The notes under the pieces were generated by a model. That model did no database searches and was not told where the DNA came from. It saw only the letters and a program-made list of their open reading frames with translations. The translations under genes were made by a program, and so were the position numbers. A stretch of 5,075 bases of DNA, taken from contig JAUWEX010000121.1 in the NCBI GenBank assembly GCA_030607235.1, positions 1 through 5,075 of the forward strand, written 5' to 3'. This DNA is from Planctomycetota bacterium. Lineage in GTDB: Bacteria; Planctomycetota; B129-G9. This document shows, in pieces, positions 1 through 4,529 of this stretch; position 1 is the first letter of the stretch, and every line of letters begins with the position of its first letter.

Positions 1-11
1 TCCTCAACAAC

Positions 12-50
12 CCGCAAAAGGGGTTGCCTCCGGGTATTTGACCCCTGCGG
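12..50. repeat. Imperfect inverted repeat downstream of the lipoprotein gene
   Basis: The arms CCGC (12-15) plus AGGGGT (19-24) pair with ACCCCT (41-46) plus GCGG (47-50). This gives ten base pairs interrupted by a three-base AAA bulge, around a 16-base loop. A competing hairpin, CAACCC (8-13) with GGGTTG (21-26), shares part of the same sequence, so the two folds are mutually exclusive. The element lies just past the stop of the minus-strand lipoprotein gene and could act in 3' end formation. No T-tract follows it on either strand, so I do not call it an intrinsic terminator. The left edge of the window cuts off whatever lies beyond. Confidence 0.35.
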
Positions 51-97
51 CCTTGCTGACGCTCTTTTCGCTCGGTCTCGTTACGAAAATCATTTTT

Positions 98-916
98 TTA
101 GGGACTCTTAGGCTTGGGCAGTTCGATTTCGGGCACGACGATCTCGCCGAGGTAGAGTTTGGCGATCTTGCTGAAATCGGTTCCCTTCTCGAATACGATT
201 ACCGTATCCATCTGCTCGCCCGGCTTCAGTTCGCGTTCGCCGAAGCGCTCGCGCGTCTCGACCATCCTGCGGTTGATTTTGTTTTCTTCGCGTTCGATCA
301 GGACTATCGGATCGCGGCACTGCAAGTAGGCCGGCTTGCCTTCTTCGCCGGGTTTTCTGTCGATCTGCGCGACGACGAGGCCCTTTTTGGGTTTGTAGGT
401 CCAGGTGTTGTCGGGGTTGTTGTTGACGACGACCATGACCATGTAGCAGTATTCGGCGCCGAGTTGTTTGTTGATGGGGTCGACGTATTCGGGCTTCGTC
501 ATGGGGTAGAGCACGATCGAGACCTGGTTTAACTGGCCCATCCACGCGCGGTGGACGGTGCTCTGTTTTGCGACGATGTCGGCCAGTTGCCGGAGCCTGT
601 CATTTTCGGGCGGGGTCTGGGTCGAGTCGGGGCCTGCGGATTGGTTGTTTTGCACCTCGGCGCGCAGACGGATGATCGTAACGCGCAGCATATCCATCTC
701 GCGGCGTATCGTAACTATCTCGGCTTCGAGTGCCTTGACACGCGCCTCCAGCGAGGCATCGGGGGCTGCGGGGGAAGTGTCTGCGACCACCGGCCGGGCA
801 GGGGTCGTTACTTCCTCGACCACATCCTGCGGCGGCGCGGGCAGCGCGGGCGGGGTTGCGGTACACGAACAAAGCGCAAGGGTCAATATGATTGTGCCGA
901 CGAGTGGCGCTCTCAT
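98..916 (-). CDS. Putative lipoprotein with coiled coil and beta-rich C-terminal domain, function unknown
   Basis: I do not recognise this 272-residue protein. Residues 1-18 form a lipoprotein signal peptide: Arg2, a hydrophobic core, then a Leu-Cys-Ser-Cys lipobox that makes Cys18 the likely lipidated residue. A Pro/Ala-rich linker covers about 20-53. A heptad-patterned coiled coil covers about 54-90 and suggests oligomerisation. Residues 127-265 look beta-rich. A stretch near 229-242 (LKPGEQMDTVIVFE) resembles the closing strands of Ig-like DUF4352-type domains, but that match is weak. The protein should be anchored in a membrane facing the periplasm. I chose the ATG at 916 over an in-frame ATG at 961 for three reasons: GGAG lies seven bases upstream, the signal peptide begins there, and the predicted promoter (962-990) would put the RNA start after 961. 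The gene is divergent from the AT-rich gene at 1160 and appears to be transcribed alone. Confidence is high for the gene and low for its role. Confidence 0.85.
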   Translation of the reverse strand: MRAPLVGTIILTLALCSCTATPPALPAPPQDVVEEVTTPARPVVADTSPAAPDASLEARVKALEAEIVTIRREMDMLRVTIIRLRAEVQNNQSAGPDSTQTPPENDRLRQLADIVAKQSTVHRAWMGQLNQVSIVLYPMTKPEYVDPINKQLGAEYCYMVMVVVNNNPDNTWTYKPKKGLVVAQIDRKPGEEGKPAYLQCRDPIVLIEREENKINRRMVETRERFGERELKPGEQMDTVIVFEKGTDFSKIAKLYLGEIVVPEIELPKPKSP

Positions 917-961
917 GGTGGTTCTCCGAATTGAAAAGGCGTGTGAAATCTCCCGGCGCAA

Positions 962-990
962 ATCCTACCAAAATCCCCCCCGCCGGTCAA
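962..990 (-). promoter_or_regulatory. Candidate sigma-70 type promoter of the lipoprotein gene
   Basis: On the minus strand, TTGACC (985-990, five of six matches to TTGACA) is separated by 17 bases from TAGGAT (962-967, four of six matches to TATAAT). The predicted RNA start near 955 leaves a leader of about 40 bases before the ATG at 916. The spacer contains a run of G residues. The call rests on motif similarity and the ideal spacing only. Confidence 0.45.
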
Positions 991-1017
991 GCGGCAGCAC
1001 AATCGGGCCATCCTAAT

Positions 1018-1075
1018 AACCGCCGAGGCGCAGAGAACGCAGAGAATTTTCATTAACCATAAAGACACAAGAAAA
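1018..1075. repeat. Purine-rich dispersed-type intergenic repeat
   Basis: Two related modules lie in tandem. The first (1018-1046) begins AACC and continues GCCGAGGCGCAGAGAACG. The second (1054-1075) begins AACC and continues ATAAAGACACAAGAAAA. They align without gaps for about 20 bases, differing mostly by purine or pyrimidine transitions and keeping a G/A-rich period. I recall very similar strings (AACCGCAGAGGCGCAGAG, AACCACAGAGACACAGAG) scattered between genes in many environmental bacterial genomes. That is memory, not a search result. The element sits exactly where the GC-rich flank changes to the AT-rich gene. Confidence 0.5.
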
Positions 1076-1090
1076 TGTGCAAAAAAAGGA

Positions 1091-1120
1091 TTGCAAAAAT
1101 ATATACTTTTTGGCTATTGT
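1091..1120 (+). promoter_or_regulatory. Candidate promoter region of the DUF4062-like gene
   Basis: The AT-rich leader offers two weak options. TTGCAA (1091-1096) lies 18 bases before TATTGT (1115-1120). Alternatively TATACT (1102-1107), five of six matches to TATAAT, has no convincing -35. Either would start RNA before the ATG at 1160. In such AT-rich DNA chance matches are likely, so this marks where a promoter could be rather than a defined site. Confidence 0.25.
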
Positions 1121-1150
1121 AAGCGTACTGGACTCACAAGCAAATTGAAT

Positions 1151-1154
1151 GGAG
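1151..1154 (+). promoter_or_regulatory. Ribosome binding site deciding the start at 1160
   Basis: GGAG lies five bases before the ATG at 1160. The alternative in-frame TTG at 1091 has only AAAAAAGGA upstream. It would also add 23 residues that look like translated leader and precede the first conserved strand of the domain. This site therefore supports 1160. Confidence 0.6.
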
Positions 1155-1159
1155 ATGCC

Positions 1160-2635
1160 ATGTCATATTTTGCCACGGTAATCAACGTCATGATCGCATC
1201 GCCCGGCGATGTACAAAAAGAACGCGAGATCATTCAAGATGTCATCCATAAATGGAACGCTGCAAATACCAAAACACTGAAATTAGTTCTCATGCCCATT
1301 ACGTGGGAGTTGAGCGCTTTTCCTGAAATGGGGGACCGAGCGCAGGCCATACTTAACAAACAACTCGGAGATTGCGATCTGCTAGTCGCAGTTTTTCATT
1401 CACGACTGGGAACTCCTACCGGCAATTCACAAAGTGGTACAGTAGAAGAAATTAATAGGCATATCCAAGCCAAGAAAGCAGTAATGATATATTTTTCCGG
1501 CGCTGACATACCGCCTGAACATATTGAATCAGATCAATGGACTGCATTGCAAGAGTTCAAAAAAACATGCCAAAAACGAGGGCTATATAACGAGTATCGC
1601 TCCATCGAAGATTTTCGCGGCATATTCAGTCATCAATTAACTCAACAGATAAACAGTAACTTCCTCCATCTTGCACCAAAGGAGTCCAAGGGGTTGTCAC
1701 AAGTAATCGAAGATCCAACGCCCCAACTTTCAGATGAGGCATACACTTTGATTATTGCAACGGCTAATAGCACAAACGGCCAATTTTTACGTAAGCCGCA
1801 CATAAATCGTAATATCATAATGACAACTGACCGCGGCTTAATAGTTGAAACCAAAGATCACCGTGAAACGGCACAATGGGATGCAGCAATAGAAGAATTG
1901 GAAAGTCGGGATTTAATCAGAGCACAAAGCGACAAGCGAGTTGCATTTAAAATCACAGATAAGGGCAACAAGTTTGTTGGGAAATTAAACAACAAGCAAC
2001 AACCGCAGCTTTCAAATGAGGCTCGTAGCCTGCTTGTCGAAGCAGCCCAAGATCCACAAGGCAAGATCACTTTTACACACGACATGAGAGAAGGAACACA
2101 GATAAAAACAAATAACAAAGACTTCATAAAAACCGGCGATTCACGAGATAAGGCGAAATGGACAGCGGCCCTGGAAGAATTACTAGAATCCAAGCTTATT
2201 GAAGATGCGGGAGGCAAAGGTGAAGTATTCCGTCTCACAAACGCTGGTTACAATCTTGCCAACCAATTGATCCAAGATAATAATCTGTTATCGCAATCAG
2301 GCAAAAAACAGGAGCCTCAACTTTCAGATGGGGCTCGTATATTACTTATTGAAGCATCAAATGACACACACGGCATTATTCAGTGCAACGAAAGAGATGG
2401 CATCGCTATTGTAGACACAAACAATAAGCTATTGACAGACACAAAAAACCAAAAATCGGCAGTTCAATCCTCAGCAAAATTGCAAGTTTCTATTAATGAA
2501 CTCTTGAAGTTAGGTCTTATTGAGATCTATTTTAACGACAAAAATGTAAAAACATATCGCGTAACAAGCGCTGGTTACGAACTTGCCGACAAATTAGCCA
2601 AGAACAATGAGGCGGAAGCGGGTCAGGCGAAGTAG
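1160..2635 (+). CDS. DUF4062/TIR-like protein with three C-terminal winged-helix-like repeats
   Basis: This 491-residue soluble protein has two parts. Residues 5-170 resemble the DUF4062, TIR and nucleoside deoxyribosyltransferase type of Rossmann-like fold. The visible landmarks are SPGD (14-17) with Glu21-Arg22, Trp49, MGDRAQ (57-62), the strand DCDLLVAVF (71-79), LGTPTG (83-88), SGTVEE (92-97) and the strand AVMIYFSG (107-114). SGTVEE aligns with the SGTxxE motif that carries the catalytic Glu in nucleoside deoxyribosyltransferases, which makes Glu97 the candidate catalytic residue. Three repeats of about 90 residues start at 188, 282 and 386. Each has PQLSxxA, a central strand, an ALEEL/INELL helix, LIE and a TxxGYxxA-like end, which suggests winged helices. 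There are no membrane segments. The gene is AT-rich and isolated between GC-rich core genes, so it is probably acquired. A role as a nucleotide- or NAD-directed conflict effector with nucleic-acid or protein-binding repeats is inference. A regulator is the main alternative. Confidence 0.85.
   Translation: MSYFATVINVMIASPGDVQKEREIIQDVIHKWNAANTKTLKLVLMPITWELSAFPEMGDRAQAILNKQLGDCDLLVAVFHSRLGTPTGNSQSGTVEEINRHIQAKKAVMIYFSGADIPPEHIESDQWTALQEFKKTCQKRGLYNEYRSIEDFRGIFSHQLTQQINSNFLHLAPKESKGLSQVIEDPTPQLSDEAYTLIIATANSTNGQFLRKPHINRNIIMTTDRGLIVETKDHRETAQWDAAIEELESRDLIRAQSDKRVAFKITDKGNKFVGKLNNKQQPQLSNEARSLLVEAAQDPQGKITFTHDMREGTQIKTNNKDFIKTGDSRDKAKWTAALEELLESKLIEDAGGKGEVFRLTNAGYNLANQLIQDNNLLSQSGKKQEPQLSDGARILLIEASNDTHGIIQCNERDGIAIVDTNNKLLTDTKNQKSAVQSSAKLQVSINELLKLGLIEIYFNDKNVKTYRVTSAGYELADKLAKNNEAEAGQAK
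1721..2605 (+). repeat. Three tandem winged-helix-like coding repeats
   Basis: The units run at about 1721-2002, 2003-2314 and 2315-2605 including linkers, with start-to-start spacing of 94 and 104 codons. All begin with a PQLS-coding stretch that is close even at DNA level: units 1 and 3 share CAACTTTCAGATG, and unit 2 has CAGCTTTCAAATG. Units 2 and 3 also share a TNNK segment (residues 317-320 and 420-423). Unit 1 has TTDR at the equivalent place. Unit 1 ends in ITDKGNKFV, unit 2 in LTNAGYNLA and unit 3 in VTSAGYELA. Duplication of one ancestral domain, followed by divergence, explains the pattern. Confidence 0.8.
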
Positions 2636-4377
2636 CCGTAGACGGCGCAGATGAAGCCGAGGAGGATGAGGTTGCCGTCGGCGATGAGGATGCCGGCGAC
2701 TTCGGAGTTCATCACCCTGCGCCGCACGAGGAGGATCGAGGCGGCGAAAAGCGCGGGGCTTAGCAGCAGGTAGAACCCCAGGTCGGCGTATTTGGCCGTC
2801 ATGCCGCCGCCGAAGACCGGCCAGTACGCCGCTACACCCAGCATCGCCGCCGTCAGCACGACCAGCGCGAACAACAGCAGATGCGTGCCGCGCTCGCCCA
2901 GCGCGATCGGCAGCGTCTCGCGCCCCAGCCGCCGGTCGGAGTACATGTCGGTAAAGTCGACGAGGATCGATTTGACGACGACCGCGAAAAACGCGACCAG
3001 CGTAACGATGAGCGTGGCGCGTGTGAAGTCCGCGCGGGCCTGATTGAAAAACGGCACGTAAACCGCCACCGCCGTCCACCCGATCGCGGCAAAAATATCC
3101 TTCGAGCCGGTGATGTCCTTGAGGCGGCGTATCCGGCGCCCCAGCACACCCCACGGAATCCACTTCAGACTGTACGTCATGCCCAGCCCGTAGGCGGCGA
3201 CGAGAAACGGCGTGATGATCGCGGCGTGGTGCAGCGTCAGCGAGACCCCCAGCGACACGGCGATAAGCAGCAGACTGACCGCGAGGAGTTTATTCGAGTG
3301 CCGCCGGTAGAACCGCACTCGCCCGGGAATGTGGAGTTTGTCTTCGTGCTCCTCGAAGAGGCGGTTGAGCATGGAGGTGGCGAAGATGTAGCAGAACGAG
3401 ATGATGAGGAAGCGCGCGTCGAAGGTGATGCCCTGCATCACGCAGGCGGCAAAGGTCAGCGCGATCGCGGCGAGGCTCGAATAGAGGTTGCTCTTGACCG
3501 TGGCGCTCAGCACGCGCGCCAGCAGCCGCATCCCCGGCGTTACGCCCGCGAACTCCAGCCGCCGGATCACGCCCTGCGTTATCCACGACGGCGTCGAGGC
3601 CCCGGCGGTTACGCCGAGGGTGTTGAATTTTTTGAGCGCGTCGATGTCCAACTCGTCGGCGGTTTCGACGTGAAAGGTCGGCGTGCCGGTTTGCGAGGCG
3701 ATCTCGACGAGGCGGCGGGTGTTGGCGCTGTGCCTGCCTCCGACGACGATGACGGCCTCGCAGCGCGTGCCGAGTTCCGCGGCCTCGGCCTGGCGTTTTT
3801 GAGTGGCGCGGCAGATGCTGTTTTCGACGACGACCTTGCGGTCTCGCCCTTTGAGGATCGCGGCGATGCGCTCGTAGGTCTCTTCGCTGAAGGTGGTCTG
3901 GGCGATGACGACGGTGCGCCGGCCCATCTCGACCTCGCGCGCTTCGGCTTCGGTGGATATCACGGCGTAGGGGCCTTCGCAGTAGCCCTCGATGCCGGCG
4001 ATCTCGGCGTGGTCGCGGTCGCCGACGATGATGACGCGCCAGCCCTCGGAGGAGTAGCGGCGGACGGTTTTTTGCGAGCGGCGCACGTGGGGACAGGTTG
4101 CGTCGACGATCTCGAAGCCGCGCGCGCGGAGTTTTTCGGTCTCGTCGAGCGGGATGCCGTGGGCGCGGATAACGACGCAGCCGCCCTCGACGCCGTCGAG
4201 GTCGTCGGCGGGCTTGACGCCGCGCTCTTCGAGCATCCGCACTGCCTGCGGGTTGTGGATCAGCGGGCCGTGGGTGAAGACGTGGCCATCGTGGTTTTCG
4301 GCGGACTTCAGCGCGATGTCGAGCGCGCGCTTGACGCCCATGCAGAATCCCGCGGTCTTTGCCAGGATGATTTTCAT
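2623..4377 (-). CDS. ispH: IspH (HMBPP reductase) fused to a UbiA-family membrane prenyltransferase
   Basis: This is one 584-residue frame with two modules. Residues 1-280 are IspH/LytB, the iron-sulfur enzyme that reduces HMBPP to IPP and DMAPP in the MEP pathway. The cluster cysteines are Cys12, Cys95 and Cys189. The substrate histidines are His41, His73 and His123, and the acid Glu125 lies in HAEIAG. QTT (160-162), HSAN (216-219) and AGAS (258-261) complete the site. Residues about 283-584 carry roughly nine membrane segments. They have the two UbiA acidic motifs: NRLFEEHED (338-346, degenerate) and DFTDMYSDRRLGRETLP (474-490, strong). Ordinary IspH is about 310-320 residues, so the second half is a true extension. 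The ATG at 4377 gives the canonical MKIILAKTAGFC start. An upstream in-frame extension to 4503 is not IspH-like. No frameshift is seen. The gene is divergent from the epimerase and overlaps the 3' end of the convergent AT-rich gene by 13 bases. The prenyl acceptor is unknown. Confidence 0.93.
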   Translation of the reverse strand: MKIILAKTAGFCMGVKRALDIALKSAENHDGHVFTHGPLIHNPQAVRMLEERGVKPADDLDGVEGGCVVIRAHGIPLDETEKLRARGFEIVDATCPHVRRSQKTVRRYSSEGWRVIIVGDRDHAEIAGIEGYCEGPYAVISTEAEAREVEMGRRTVVIAQTTFSEETYERIAAILKGRDRKVVVENSICRATQKRQAEAAELGTRCEAVIVVGGRHSANTRRLVEIASQTGTPTFHVETADELDIDALKKFNTLGVTAGASTPSWITQGVIRRLEFAGVTPGMRLLARVLSATVKSNLYSSLAAIALTFAACVMQGITFDARFLIISFCYIFATSMLNRLFEEHEDKLHIPGRVRFYRRHSNKLLAVSLLLIAVSLGVSLTLHHAAIITPFLVAAYGLGMTYSLKWIPWGVLGRRIRRLKDITGSKDIFAAIGWTAVAVYVPFFNQARADFTRATLIVTLVAFFAVVVKSILVDFTDMYSDRRLGRETLPIALGERGTHLLLFALVVLTAAMLGVAAYWPVFGGGMTAKYADLGFYLLLSPALFAASILLVRRRVMNSEVAGILIADGNLILLGFICAVYGYFA

Positions 4378-4383
4378 GGCTCG

Positions 4384-4389
4384 ATTATA
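4384..4389 (-). promoter_or_regulatory. Consensus TATAAT -10 element immediately before ispH
   Basis: A perfect TATAAT on the minus strand ends six bases before the ispH ATG at 4377. A standard initiation distance would place the RNA 5' end on or next to the start codon, implying a leaderless or near-leaderless message. The -35 position 17 bases upstream reads TTTTCC (4407-4412), three of six matches. No Shine-Dalgarno sequence is visible before the ATG, which agrees with leaderless translation. Confidence 0.5.
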
Positions 4390-4404
4390 ACGCCTGGAGC
4401 GCGC

Positions 4405-4450
4405 GGGGAAAAGTCCGGAATAGGTTATTCCTCCCGAAAGGGGAAAAGTC
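4405..4450. repeat. Perfect 11-base direct repeat flanking a palindrome
   Basis: GGGGAAAAGTC occurs at 4405-4415 and again at 4440-4450, 35 bases start to start. The first copy covers the -35 position of the predicted ispH promoter. The second borders the possible epimerase promoter. The palindrome at 4417-4431 lies between them. The arrangement looks like a pair of binding sites for a regulator shared by the two divergent genes. That function is inferred from position alone. Confidence 0.45.
4417..4431. promoter_or_regulatory. 15-base palindrome, candidate operator
   Basis: GGAATA (4417-4422) and TATTCC (4426-4431) are perfect inverse complements separated by GGT. The palindrome lies in the middle of the 152-base gap between divergent ispH and the epimerase, upstream of both predicted promoters. 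It could bind a dimeric regulator. Alternatively it could form a small hairpin if transcribed, although no T-tract follows. Confidence 0.4.
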
Positions 4451-4477
4451 TTTACCGATTTATATGCGTGTGATAAA
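4451..4477 (+). promoter_or_regulatory. Weak candidate promoter of the epimerase gene
   Basis: TTTACC (4451-4456) precedes GATAAA (4472-4477) by 15 bases. TG at 4469-4470 sits one base before the -10 and gives an extended -10 character. RNA would start near 4484, after the in-frame ATGs at 4464 and 4479, so it would favour translation from 4515 or 4530. The spacing is short and the match is modest. Confidence 0.3.
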
Positions 4478-4529
4478 AATGACGCTCGAAACGGAGATTG
4501 CAACGGGGATAAGCGTGAAACTCGAATCC

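Noticed and set aside
38..1016. Plus-strand open frames opposite the lipoprotein gene (38-532, 551-934, 558-1016)
   Set aside because: They are antisense shadows in GC-rich DNA. No ribosome binding site or recognisable domain supports them, while the minus strand shows a signal peptide, lipobox and ribosome binding site.
1091..1159. N-terminal extension of the DUF4062-like protein from TTG at 1091
   Set aside because: The extra residues look like translated leader, and GGAG sits correctly before the ATG at 1160. The domain's first strand begins right after that ATG.
1642..2238. Minus-strand open frames inside the DUF4062-like gene
   Set aside because: They are Ser/Cys/Leu-rich shadow translations with no support, opposite a gene with clear domain repeats.
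1027..2651. GGCGCAGA at 1027-1034 and 2644-2651 as target-site duplication of the AT-rich insert
   Set aside because: The right copy lies inside the ispH coding region beyond the composition edge. An eight-base GC-rich match is likely by chance, and no terminal inverted repeats adjoin it.
4432..4443. TCCC-GAAA-GGGA mini-hairpin as a terminator
   Set aside because: The stem is only four base pairs and no T-tract follows. It lies between divergent genes, where no transcript needs to end.
2881..4473. 530-codon open frame on the plus strand opposite the ispH fusion
   Set aside because: It is fully antisense to a gene with unmistakable IspH and UbiA motifs. Its translation is rich in Asp, Arg, Val and Gly without domain motifs, as expected from the complement of GC-rich codons.
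4378..4503. N-terminal extension of IspH up to 4503
   Set aside because: IspH proteins begin near MKIILAKTAGFC. The extension would read through the perfect TATAAT and the palindrome and has no targeting signal.
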